Shown here: positions 9,501 to 18,588 of the stretch, in pieces
How positions within the stretch are numbered: the stretch's first letter is position 1
Layout of the letters: every line of letters starts with the position of its first letter
Origin: Gonium pectorale
Taxonomy: Eukaryota > Chlorophyta > Chlorophyceae > Chlamydomonadales > Volvocaceae
Direction: 5' to 3'
Assembly (NCBI GenBank): GCA_001584585.1
Contig: LSYV01000045.1
Coordinates: forward strand, 250,555 to 271,054
Length of the DNA: 20,500 nt
Program-made: the position numbers and the translations under genes
Notes under the pieces: model-generated
The model's input: the letters and a program-made list of their open reading frames with translations, nothing else
Told to the model about the DNA's origin: nothing
Database searches by the model: none

Positions 9501-11838
9501 GCTTTGTCGCGTTGTTTCCCGCAGCACCTGATGTGGCTGGATGCAAAGGGATCGTGCCCCTCTTCACCCGCCCACTCAGCCATGTCATCGGCAGGCGTAC
9601 ACTCCGCCGCCCTCGCCATTTCCCAATGTCGCTGCCCCTTCCCGCCCTCCCCCTCCCAACCCCTCACCTAGCCCCCCTGCACCTGGTGCTGGTGGACCTC
9701 AAGGCCAGCAAGGACACCACCACCATCCTGCAGAGCCTGCAGAGGGCGTACCCGCAGCCCGAGACGGTGGGTGCCTGGGTGGGGCATGGGGCGGGCTGGC
9801 GTGGCGCACTGAGCGGGGCGCCTTGATGCCGGATGCGGCATGACGTAACTAGAGGGAGGGGAACAGGCCTGTCCCATGATTAGACCGATACATCACCACC
9901 ACACCACACCTCCGCCTCCGCCTCCTCGATGGTCCGCGTGCCAACCACCCGCGCATGGCCCCCACCCGTGTCCCTTCTCCTCACTCCTCTGCCCCCTTCC
10001 CCGCCCCCTTCCCCGTCCACGGACTGAGCAGCCCCCCCTGCCCGCCGCCTACCCTCCCCACTCAAGTAGGAGCTTCACCGGGGGCTCCATGCGCTGCTGG
10101 GGCCGCATAATCTGCGGCTGACCGGCCAGGCGCTGGCGGCCATGGAGGCGGGCGACGTGGAGGGCCTCGGGTGAGACTGGTTGAAATGGGGTGGGGACAG
10201 CATTCTGCCGGCATCGCTATTGACACCCTTTGCCACGCTCACGCCTTCCCCCAGTGTTGTTCCCGTTTGGCGCCCCGCAGCTGACGATGGCGATGACGCC
10301 GGCTGTGGGATTGTCGCCGCCTGCTGCTTCCTCTTCGCTACCTGCACCGGGCCTTGCGTCACCTGACGTTCGGGACCCATTCGCTGACCGACTGCTAACT
10401 CCATCCCCCGCCCTTCCCAGCCAGAATGCTCGTTTCCGGGCCCCGCCCCTTCCCCCCACCGGCCCTGCCCAGGCGCCTGATGGTGGAGGCCCAGTCGCTG
10501 TTCGACTCGCTGGCGGGGCCGCTGTGCCCCGATCAGCTCACGGCGCCCGTGCTCCACAAGGTGTGAGGGCACGTTGGCCTGTGGGGAGGCACATTGGGGG
10601 TCTCAGGGTCTACAAATTGTACATATACGCGGATTGCTTAAGGACGTGCACACGGGGGTTGCAACCGTGCATGCAAGGAAGGAAGGAAGGAAGGAAGGAA
10701 GGACTGTGGGTCAGCAGGGTGCACGGGGCGCTGCTCCGCCTCCCGGGTTTGCAAGATGCGGGCGACGGGTGGTGCAGGCTGGGGTGCATGTCTCAGGTGA
10801 CTGCGCTCTGGCGAGGCCATTGCTCAGTGTATCGAGTTTCGGGGCGGTACAACTGGCGATGCCGATTGGACGCATCATTTGGTGTGCGTAGCCGGGGCTT
10901 TGGGTAACTTGACATGCGGTTGGCAGACGGGCGAAACAGATCGGGAGGCATAACACCCAGTCCCGCGTTCATGGAAAAAGCAATGCAAACAGTTCGACTC
11001 CTCCTATTGGGGCGGCATGTACCAGAGGCTCCTCCAGTGAGTGACAGTGCGCAACCGCTCCACTCCATGGCCTCCCTCCCGGCAGGTCCTGTCCCACCCG
11101 CCCATTCAGCCGCTGGTGTGGGGCGGCAAGGGGGTGGGGTCGCAGGGGGACGGCACCGCGCAGCTGCTGTGCAGGGGAGCGGAGGAGCAGGCCAAGGTGA
11201 GGGGAGCGCGGGCGCGGGAGCGTGTGCACGGTATGGGGCTCAAGGGTGTGCGTGCGTGGGTGGGTGTGCATTTGGAGGGGGGAACGAAGGGCAAGTGCGG
11301 GAGCGGTTCTTTCCTGCAGCCTCCTCTAGGAGCGCTGCGCCCAGCTGGCACCGGTGAGCGAAACAGTGTTGAAAAGGAACAACGCATGCGACGAGCGTAA
11401 GCGAAACAGTGTGCGCGAGGGGCCCCGGGGGCCGCGCTGAGATGTGAAGAGGTTACGCCCGGTGCAAAGCCGTCTGTAAGCCAGCACGCACTAGACGGGG
11501 AGAATAGGGAGGAGGCCTCAACACCGGGTTCCAGCGTATGTGCGACGTGGCACACACCACCCATCTTGCGCATTATATATGCACCCGGGGCGATCCTTCA
11601 CTCACATGTGTGTTGTGGCGTGCTTGCAACTACGCATGCGGTCGGCATCAGCATGCGTAGTACCCAGCGCGCTACAACACACGCGGTCATGTGACATGAC
11701 ACGACCCGCCCCCCTGCGCTTCCTACCCGCGCCCGCCCGTTGTCGCCACATGATACACAGGTGTGCGTCATCCTCAACTCGGAGCTAGGGGTGGGCTGCA
11801 TGCCCCTCACAGTGCAGCCAACACACGCGTCCCAATGA
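6524..11838 (+). CDS. GHMP-superfamily kinase (galactokinase/mevalonate-kinase fold), 11 exons
   Basis: An ATP-dependent small-molecule kinase, most likely cytosolic (no clear targeting peptide); the substrate is unknown, probably a sugar. Exons: 6524-6703, 6941-7025, 7835-7902, 8288-8374, 8851-8950, 9366-9458, 9672-9766, 10070-10170, 10473-10560, 11086-11196, 11761-11838 (TGA). They sum to 1086 nt, 361 residues, and every junction phase matches. Motif 1 is SGRLCLFGEHSDWAG (about 13-27); Glu21/Asp24 correspond to the GEHTD sugar-binding signature of galactokinases. Motif 2 is PMSAGLSSSAA (126-136), the phosphate-binding loop. CGRMDQ (173-178) carries the probable catalytic Asp177. VDLKASKDT lies near 213-221. 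Motif 3 is GGKGVGSQGDG (312-322). No residue expected for activity is missing. Intron 2 is unusually long (809 nt). The length suits the family. Confidence 0.93.
10675..10702. repeat. (AAGG)7 microsatellite in GHMP kinase intron
   Basis: Seven perfect copies of AAGG lie in the intron 10561-11085. This is an ordinary purine microsatellite with no effect on the reading frame. Confidence 0.95.
11629..11661 (+). other. Perfect 11-bp hairpin in last GHMP kinase intron
   Basis: ACTACGCATGC at 11629-11639 pairs exactly with GCATGCGTAGT at 11651-11661 across an 11-nt loop. It sits about 100 nt before the final acceptor (11760) in the intron 11197-11760. Each arm also contains the palindrome GCATGC. 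Confidence 0.7.
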
Positions 11839-12681
11839 GGGGGCACTGCGCGCGTGCCGGTTCCATCCCCGCCGGCGAGGCAGCCGAAGACGACGACGAC
11901 GCGGCGGCGGCCACAGTGGCGTTAGCCAGCGGGCGCACCCGGCAGCAACGGTGGCTGCGCATGCGATGCCCGCCCACCCATCCCCCGCGACCCTCACACT
12001 GGGAACAAAACCCTTCCGATTTCATGCGTGCACGACGCCCCGGTGCGCAGGGTACAGCGCGCAATGTATGGGCTCTAATAAACGTTGTACAACCGTGATG
12101 GGCAAACGCGTGCCGATGAACGCGAGCGCAAATTCGGAGCGACGATATAGTGCGGAGTGCGCGCGGCTGTGGAACTGGCGCCCGGCGAGCGGGTACGGAA
12201 CGCTGCCACGGCGTCGCATTAAGACTTTGAGAGCAGGGCGTTGGAGGAGCTGTAGTGGGGAGGGACAAGGTCAGAAGGGTGGAAGCGCGACGAGCGAAGT
12301 GGCCCACGCGGGGGGACCGCGAGCCCTCGGGCGCAGGTACGAGCGGCAGAGTTCGTGGGCGTGCTCGAGACGAGACGAGCTACGAGGGCGCGCGGCGACC
12401 CGTGGGGCGCCCTGACACGCATGTGGGCTACTGAAGCAGCGACACGGAAATCATCTTCAGGTGTGAAGCGGTCACCGTATGCAAGTGAACGCGTTGAGTT
12501 ATTCGGCGGCGACTGGACGAGCTTGACGCGGAGGAGCGGGAACCAGCGCACAACATGATATCAGTACTTGCGTGCCTGTGAGCATGGGCGACTGCATACA
12601 TTAGGACAACACATTCACTCGCCCTCGCATCCCGAGCACAGACATCATCACCTCGACACGGGACGATACTGACCGCCGCGA
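11839..12681. other. GHMP kinase 3' UTR and mL41 upstream region
   Basis: No gene is supported in these 840 bases. No TGTAA is present, so the GHMP kinase poly(A) site is unclear; an AATAAA occurs at 12077-12082, though this form is unusual in green algae. Two very short ATG frames (12555-12581 and 12584-12604) precede the mL41 start and could be upstream ORFs if transcribed. Confidence 0.4.
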
Positions 12682-13050
12682 ATGTCAGTCCGTTCGTTAG
12701 TGACAACGCTAATTCGTGGCGCGAGCAAGCAATCAGGAACTAGCGCGCAGCAGCAGGCGCTGACGAAGGAGGCCGTCGTAGAGCTCATCCAAAAGGCGAC
12801 AACGCGTCATCGGGGTCTAAGAAAGGGCTGGGAGGTTAAGGCGGCGAGTTGGGTGAAGAAGGTGCACATTGATCGAGGCGACGTCAAGGTCGGGACCTAC
12901 TCGCGTGGCCGGTTCGAGGTCCTGCCGCAGCTCCGACCGCGCTACTTCGTGCCGGCTGACCTTGACAAGTTCCCGCTGAAGCCGTACGTGGAGGTGGAGG
13001 CGGCGTCGGCTAAGACCGGATCCGCTGGGGCTTCCGCGGCTGCGCCCTGA
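12682..13050 (+). CDS. MRPL41: Mitochondrial large-subunit ribosomal protein mL41
   Basis: A structural protein of the mitochondrial ribosome large subunit. The 122-residue frame has no intron. The start is firm: an in-frame TGA lies four codons upstream (12670-12672). The N-terminus MSVRSLVTTLIRG is rich in Arg, Ser and Leu without acids, as in mitochondrial presequences. The family core is the segment from about residue 44 to 104: RGLRKGWEVKAASWVKK, then RGRFEVLPQLRPRYFVP and DKFPLKPYVEV. The pattern of a Gly/Arg basic entry, a pair of strands, 'P.. VP.. L..F.LKPYV' is typical of mL41 (MRP-L27/L41). The tail AKTGSAGASAAAP is probably disordered. The assignment rests on this short core from memory of the family and not on a search. 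Confidence 0.75.
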   Translation: MSVRSLVTTLIRGASKQSGTSAQQQALTKEAVVELIQKATTRHRGLRKGWEVKAASWVKKVHIDRGDVKVGTYSRGRFEVLPQLRPRYFVPADLDKFPLKPYVEVEAASAKTGSAGASAAAP

Positions 13051-14484
13051 GGTGACACCCGTGGAGCAGCTACATGTGTCACATATCAGGCAGCGCGGTT
13101 GCTATGGGCGCTGGTGCCTGGTTGGGCGTGGAGGATAAGCTGCGGCAGCGGCGGGGCTACCGCAGACGGAGGTGACGGAGGCGGCACCTGGTGGCGACCG
13201 CAACCACCCACAGGGCAGCTCACGCTCCGTACAACGGGATGCTCGCCCGCTGTGCTACTACTGCCGGGATACCGCCACGAACTCACAGCGGCAACTCTGG
13301 CGGCCGGCTGGGGTGCTGCTTGTGCGCGAGTGCGGGCAGAGCCCCCGGCTAGCCGTCTGCTGCCCTCCCCACACAGCTTGCTGCCATGCGCTTGCTTGAC
13401 AGGGAGGGTGTCTTAGTACTTTTTGTGCCCGGCAGACCACCCTGGACCCTTGGTAGCAACCCGCGGCCTTGCGGGGCATCGGACCCGATCGTGGCTGAGG
13501 CGGTGGCCTAGTCCCACGGAGTAGGGGCAGCGCCCACATCCAGAGGGGGATGAGACCATACCTGCTACGCCGCCCATAAACCGCCTCATGGGTGCGGCGG
13601 CTGACGTGGTGGAGTGGGCAGCGTGAGCAGACGCGGCAGGATTGTGTGCCGCAACATCGCTGTGACGGCAGGGAATTGGCACTGGGGCGCTGCAACTGAG
13701 AGGTGGTTTTAGTGCCATGTGGCACGGATGTTGCGCCTTGGTGTGGGGCTTGTACTGTTGGTATTCTCGCTTGACCCCCGTCCTGTTTTGTATGATGGAG
13801 ATGCAGGGTCTTAGGGGGGCATTGTCAAGGAGTGCAGCCAGTCTACGGCGCGCTCGACCAGGAGTTGGCATACTTAAGCGCTGCGGACCCACGACTGCAA
13901 GGCCTGGGTGTTGAACAATGAAACACTGCAGTGAGGGAGCGGCACTTAAGCACCCACGCGTCTTTGCTTGGTGGCGGCACGCCTCCGAGACGTGTCGTAG
14001 GTAAAGGTTTATGGCCGAACACTCACCGCACTAATTGCCATGCGTGCTGTAAGGAGGCCTACTGGCAAAGAAGGGAAACTTATTCCTGCGTGCGGACAAG
14101 CTTTCGGGCAAGTGCAAGGCGTTTGCTGTCACAGCGTGCGTGTCAGCGCCAATCGAGCCAGATGCGCTGTATGCTCTTGAAGGCTGCAGGCCAGTCTCAA
14201 CCAGGCCGTAGATAGGGAAAGGGCATGTTACAGGAGAGGCTGAACAGCTAGATGGCACACCGTATCCGCCGCAGGCATGGCATGCCACATTACGACATCC
14301 GGTGACGTGCATGCAGCCCTGTGCGCTGCACAGAGTACACGCTGGACTCGTACCAGGGCTGATTGCAGCTGAATACAGGAATAAAGACCGGCCGAACCGC
14401 CATCCGCGTCGAGCCGGCACATCCACCAACTTCATCAACACCCATAGTCAGTTCGGTAATGTTTTTTTAGCTGTACAACAGCTG
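13051..14484. other. Intergenic, convergent region between mL41 and HU-like genes
   Basis: I see no gene with domain or splice support. A TGTAA at 14048-14052 on the plus strand is the first after the mL41 stop, which would imply a 1-kb 3' UTR. A short Cys-rich frame (about 13172-13399, with CYYC and CGQSPRLAVCC) is noted but has no recognised family. Confidence 0.4.
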
Positions 14485-14490
14485 TACAAC
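14469..14490. repeat. 11-bp direct tandem duplication beside a poly(A) signal
   Basis: AGCTGTACAAC at 14469-14479 is repeated exactly at 14480-14490. On the minus strand it reads as a TGT-rich stretch starting 11 nt beyond the TGTAA of the HU-like gene, where a downstream cleavage element would lie. Confidence 0.8.
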
Positions 14491-14500
14491 ATACCATCCA

Positions 14501-14505
14501 TTACA
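14501..14505 (-). terminator. TGTAA poly(A) signal for the HU-like gene
   Basis: TTACA on the plus strand is TGTAA on the minus strand, about 670 nt after the TGA of the HU-like gene. It is the first such motif on that strand downstream of the stop and is followed by a TGT-rich duplicated element. Confidence 0.5.
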
Positions 14506-15171
14506 ACGCCAGCAGCCTACCGAATCGCGCGACTCTCCTAGCGGATGCCGTTCCTGCGGACTGAATACGCCCTATCCTGAACACGTCCACATGGAAGCAT
14601 TAGAACGCATGTGGCACCGCTACCGTATAGACACCAAAACTTTCATACCGTCGAGCGTTTAACAACTGCCATCGCCGGCAGGAACACGGGAGCACCAGCG
14701 CTGGGCATCCCCAACATTTTGCCCTACCTCCGGCAAACCGGACGATGGCGAACCCCTTAGATCCAAGCAGGGGTACATAAGCAACCTTGTGGCGGTAAGA
14801 CAATCCTCGGGACAACCCGGGTTGCTCCCACCTCTGGTGCAACATCGCCGATACGACAGGTGCATACGCGCACAGCAGAAGGCCGAAAGGTCCACAGCAG
14901 GTAACAGGAATCCCGCGGTTCATCGGCCACACCAAGCGACCTAACAAAATCCCACCCCCGCAAGCCAAGGATCCCGTGGCTCCCCACACACCCTGCAGCA
15001 AGTAGTGCGTGCACAGCAGCCCCGACCGTTCCCCTTACCGACAGGACTACCTATACGAGCGTTGCGGGCAACACAGGCCCGATTGCGATACCTACAGAGC
15101 CTTGATTCTTCTCAATTCGCCAGAGGCACGGCTGAAGAGGCACTCCTCGGGCCCTTCAGGGGCTGATGGCC

Positions 15172-16459
15172 TCACTTCTTGGGCGCCGGCTTGGGCGGCG
15201 CTGCCTTCTTGGCGGCCGGCGGGGAGGCGGGCTTGGTGGGAGCCGGCCGGGGCTTGGCGGGCGCCGGCGCCGCGGCCTTGGGCTTGGGCTCGGGCACCTT
15301 GCCGTTAATGGTGTCCTTCAGGGCCGGCGAAACCTTGAACGTGGCGGTCTGTGGGAAATATGGACGGGTCGGCGGTCGGGCACTGAAAAAGCGCAGGCGT
15401 AAAAACGGAGCGGTGGGAAGAGGTGTTTGGTCGTCTGCTGAAGCGTTACAGCATCCCCGACACTAGAAGAAACTCCACCGGGGAACGGACGATGTGCAAA
15501 AGCCGGTGCGTATATGGCTGAGAAGGCGCACATGGACAGGTGCACGCGTGGTGAGGCATGCGGGGGCATGAAGGTGCTGTATACAAAGGGCCCGATGGGG
15601 CGCAGTCATGCAGTCGACCGTGGCGTGCGATGCATCCGCCCGTGTCCTCGCCCGCAATGCATACGTATATGACACTCGCCGAGCCCCAACAGCACGTTGT
15701 GAGAATGTGAACCGGACGGGAGGCAGCATAGGGCACACTGCGCGTGTGTCGGAGGGCGTGTGCACAACTGCGCACCATACGGCAGTGATGTGCCGCGTGA
15801 TGTGTAGCTACCTAGCACTGCAATCATACATCCATATTCGTGCCGTCATCGAAGCTCCCATTAATCCAAACGAGAGGTGAGAAAAGCAACCCGCCCACAA
15901 ACAGACACGCTCACCTTCTGGGCCGGGATTACCATGGCCTCGCCAGTCGACGGGTTGCGACCGTTCCGCTCCGCACGGTCCTTGCGCTCGAAGCTGCCAA
16001 AGCCGACGATAGTCACCTATAGGACGGCATTGATAAACATGATGCGCCAGTCAGCCCGAGCTGTCACCGTCACCTTTGCCTGGGACGTGAGGGGACGCCA
16101 GGGAAGCATCAACCGACCCGCCCACACCCTTAACTATTTATCACCATCGGCCTGGGCCTGAGTCCTTGCGGTCCGAGAGCCTGAATACCAGCAATTGGTT
16201 CCGTGCCTGTCGACCCACTCACCCGCTCGCCAGCGATCAGTGCATCCTCGATACTGCCGATCAGGGCATCAAATGCCTTGGTCGCCTGCTCCTTGGTAAG
16301 CTCAGCCTCCTTCGCGATAGCCTCTACCAGCGCGGCCTTGCCCACGGTTGTCTTTGCTGCGGGCTTCTCCCCCGCAGCAGCGCGAACAACTACGACTGAG
16401 CGGCGCGACACGACCGAGGCAACTGGCCGAGCAGAGAGGGAGCGAGTCGCGGCGAGCAT
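15172..16459 (-). CDS. HLP: Chloroplast HU-like DNA-binding nucleoid protein (3 exons)
   Basis: A bacterial-type histone-like protein that binds and bends DNA in the chloroplast nucleoid. Minus-strand exons are 16459-16223 (79 codons), 16016-15915 (34 codons) and 15348-15172 (58 codons plus TGA), giving 171 residues; all borders are GT-AG in phase 0. Residues 1-30 ([17 protein letters not shown]...VVRAAA) form a Ser/Arg/Ala transit peptide with a likely cut near VRAAA. The HU fold follows: helices with [17 protein letters not shown] and [13 protein letters not shown], then [26 protein letters not shown]. The DNA-binding arm motif GRNPSTG (98-104) holds the DNA-intercalating Pro101. About 40 Pro/Ala/Lys residues (131-171) extend beyond a bacterial HU and resemble the basic tail of algal HLP. 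The ancestral source is cyanobacterial, by family knowledge. Confidence 0.95.
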
Positions 16460-16824
16460 TCTTTCGGCGAGGCGGCGGAAGCTAGCGGATCGGGCGGATT
16501 AATCGTGTGGCGTGTAGCTTTTATCTCTGTGGGCAAAGGGCCGGCGTTGTATGGGTCCGCGGTACGCTTTGGATTTTGAGCCGTGGACCCGCCTCGGTCG
16601 CTTTCCTTGGTGCGCCCTGTGCAAAGGGTATTTGCAGCTTTCGTAGCGGCGGTCCTTCCAAGGCGCAGCGAGTATCCGCTTTCGGTTTTGCACGCGTCAG
16701 CTGGGGTTTTGGCTTGGCCCTTACCGCCCCTACCGCCCCTACCTTCCCCGGTCGCAACCTCGCGACCGCCCACGCAAAGCCGTTACCCTCGCACCTGCAT
16801 CAAATACATTTCCGAGCCGGCACC
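16460..16824. promoter_or_regulatory. Divergent intergenic promoter region
   Basis: These 365 bases separate the minus-strand HU-like gene from the plus-strand MSCGCSGKD unit. The HU side has a TATA-like box. The plus side has a C/T-rich stretch with a tandem TACCGCCCC (about 16721-16743) and an AT patch AAATACATTT (16802-16811). Long frames crossing it on both strands have no domain. Confidence 0.35.
16518..16525 (-). promoter_or_regulatory. TATA-like element of the HU-like gene
   Basis: On the minus strand the bases read GATAAAAG, about 60 nt before the HU-like ATG. This would give a start near 16490 and a 5' UTR of roughly 30 nt. Promoter use is inferred from position only. Confidence 0.4.
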
Positions 16825-17039
16825 ATGTCTTGCGGGTGTAGTGGCAAAGATGTAAGTTTGGCCACTGAGTGGTTCCAACTAGCTTACATGATTAAACACG
16901 TACTCAACATGTATAGAGCTCGCAAGCGCAAACGTGAGGTTTCGGCCCTGCTTGGGGGGAGGCTTCTGGAGCCACCTGGGGGCGGGGCGGCGTGCAGCTC
17001 ATCGGCATCGATTGCAACGACTGCCTGAGCGGATACTGA
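16825..17039 (+). CDS. Tiny Cys-containing protein gene, splicing uncertain
   Basis: No family is recognised. An ATG in good context (GGCACCATG) opens MSCGCSGKD, followed directly by a strong donor GTAAGT at 16852. One acceptor that keeps the phase is GTGCAG ending at 16997; the second exon 16998-17039 then adds LIGIDCNDCLSGY and a TGA, giving 22 residues with four Cys as CxC and CxxC. If unspliced, the frame runs to the TGA at 17026-17028 and gives a 67-residue protein with a basic helix (RARKRKREV). A TGTAA at 17129-17133 about 90-100 nt past either stop supports a transcribed unit. The CxC start recalls metallothionein-like peptides, but four Cys is too few to claim that. The acceptor lacks a clear pyrimidine tract. 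Confidence 0.4.
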
Positions 17040-17128
17040 GAGGGCACGGAGACCAGAACACTGAATTACGGCGCGCGTTAGGGGCGGCTTCCTTCCTCAG
17101 GGCATACCGGTGTGAGATTTAGTTCCGG

Positions 17129-17133
17129 TGTAA
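17129..17133 (+). terminator. TGTAA poly(A) signal for the tiny Cys gene
   Basis: TGTAA stands 90 nt after the spliced-form stop (17039) and 101 nt after the unspliced stop (17028). It is the main evidence that 16825-17145 is a small transcription unit. Confidence 0.45.
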
Positions 17134-17145
17134 CGCAGCACGGGG

Positions 17146-17754
17146 AATGACGGGGAGCAATAGGCCGGTGGCCTCGAATCCACTGCCACTTTGGGAGGTT
17201 CCGGGAAGTAACTGACGCAGAATCGGGCGTCCGTCATTTTCCCAAGGAAAAAAATCTGCGAAGAAAGAGGGAACCCGCATCTACGGTCATATACATCCAA
17301 AGGCACGGCGTTTCCAGTTGGGCGGGCGGGTACAAAGCAAGGCAGGCGCGTGGGCAGGCGACGTACCGACGCTCCTCCCATTCCCCACCCAAATGAACGG
17401 GGTACCAGCTTACCCGGTCGGGAAAACGGCGGAGATGGCTGCGTCCTGTCTTCAGCCGACAAAAGAGAAATCGAACAACGCCGTGCCTGTGCATCCTGCT
17501 CGTTCAGAGCCGATTGCTTAGCCGACGGCGTGTGGTGGCCTGCAGCATGTGCTTACGCATGAACGCTCCCTGTTGGTCGCGTTGCCGGGACTCCGCTACG
17601 AAGACAGCTGCTAACCGGCAGCCGCTGCCCGTGCATCAGCTTCAGCCGCACTGACGCCTTCTGTCGCCAATCCGTCGTGCCCACAGACACAGGCAGCCTG
17701 CGTGAGCTGCGCACGCCATGGCAGGCGACGCGTCCCGCCCTGAGCGCCCTGCAG
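17146..17754. other. Intergenic, no feature recognised
   Basis: I see no supported gene. A run of A (17248-17253) and a Cys-rich frame around 17467-17562 (ACASCSFRADCLA) are visible, but no start, splice site or domain supports coding. Confidence 0.4.
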
Positions 17755-18215
17755 GCGTCGTACGGAAACCCTTACCGTCGATGGAAACAGCATGATAACA
17801 GGCAACCACGCCGGAAAAGGTTAGACGTGGGTTGCAGGCTTGCAGCCGGGTGCAAGATCCTTTCAAGGACGTTAATTGTCCACCTGCCCGACCCTTACCC
17901 CGGCACATTGACCGCACCACCTTCCTTCCCTGCCAAGCAAGTCAACGGCATGCCCTACCCACCTCTGTCGACCCTTGCCCCGAACAAGTAGCATACATCT
18001 TCTCGTCAGCAGGGGCGCGACCCACTGATGGGCGCCACCTTCGGTGTTTCTGGGTATCATCGCACCATCCCGCGCACGCACGCACAAGGGCATGCAGAGG
18101 ACGCTGACTCGCTACGGGGAGGCCGTGATTCAAGCCGCTGCGCCTGGGGCCCATCCAGAGTGGACCCCAGATAACCACCTGCCGCTGCTACTTGTCACGC
18201 ATACCAAATCCCCCA

Positions 18216-18236
18216 CCCAACCCCGCCCTGCAGGCG
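18216..18236 (+). repeat. 21-bp perfect repeat spanning an acceptor, copy 1
   Basis: This stretch ends in CCGCCCTGCAGGCG and is identical to 18568-18588, 352 bases downstream. It spans the intron end and first three exon bases of the Pmp-like exons, as expected if intron-exon units were duplicated. Confidence 0.85.
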
Positions 18237-18567
18237 GTGGCGCCATCTACGCTGAGAGCAACGTCACAACCCTAACCGTCGACGGCAGCTGCACGCTATC
18301 TGGCAACCATGCCAATGGCGACGGTGGGCCTTCGTTCGCGGGAGGCTGCTGCTCGCACCGCTCAATTCGTTGTCGGGCCGGCCACGCAGAAAGAAACAGG
18401 CAGCCACGCAACCACGCGGGCAGCTTTTAAAGGCTCTCTACGTCGGCTGTACGGGTATGCAGTGGTGCCAGCCGTTGTGAGCGGGCACCAGCCGGGGAGA
18501 GCCTCCATTACCCACCAGCGAGCCACTACGCATCATGACGACCAACTAACCTATAACGACCAATCAT

Positions 18568-18588
18568 CCCAACCCCGCCCTGCAGGCG
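18568..18588 (+). repeat. 21-bp perfect repeat spanning an acceptor, copy 2
   Basis: Identical to 18216-18236. The exon sequence following it no longer resembles the GGAI repeat, so only the splice-site flank is preserved. Confidence 0.85.

Noticed and set aside
10675..10702. (AAGG)7 considered as part of a CRISPR-like or structured array
   Set aside because: There are no spacers; it is a plain tetranucleotide microsatellite within an intron.
10561..11085. Plus-strand frames across the AAGG repeat as an extra kinase exon
   Set aside because: Exons 10473-10560 and 11086-11196 join in phase 0 as LHK-VLSHPPIQP without a gap relative to the family pattern.
13172..13399. Frame with CYYC and clustered Cys/His downstream of mL41
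   Set aside because: No zinc-binding family is recognised, there is no splice support, and it lies where a 3' UTR or intergenic DNA is expected.
14600..15001. 133-codon minus-strand frame after the HU-like stop
   Set aside because: It lies in the probable 3' UTR of the HU-like gene on the same strand and shows no domain.
16130..16222. Extension of HU-like exon 1 past residue 79 ([12 protein letters not shown])
   Set aside because: The donor CGG|GTGAGT at 16223/16222 and the exon resuming with VTIVGFGSF restore the HU fold exactly, so the extension is intron.
17467..17562. Cys-rich frame with ACASCSFRADCLADGVWW, loosely like a WhiB-type cluster
   Set aside because: WhiB proteins are actinobacterial; there is no start, splice context or further motif, so the Cys spacing is probably chance.
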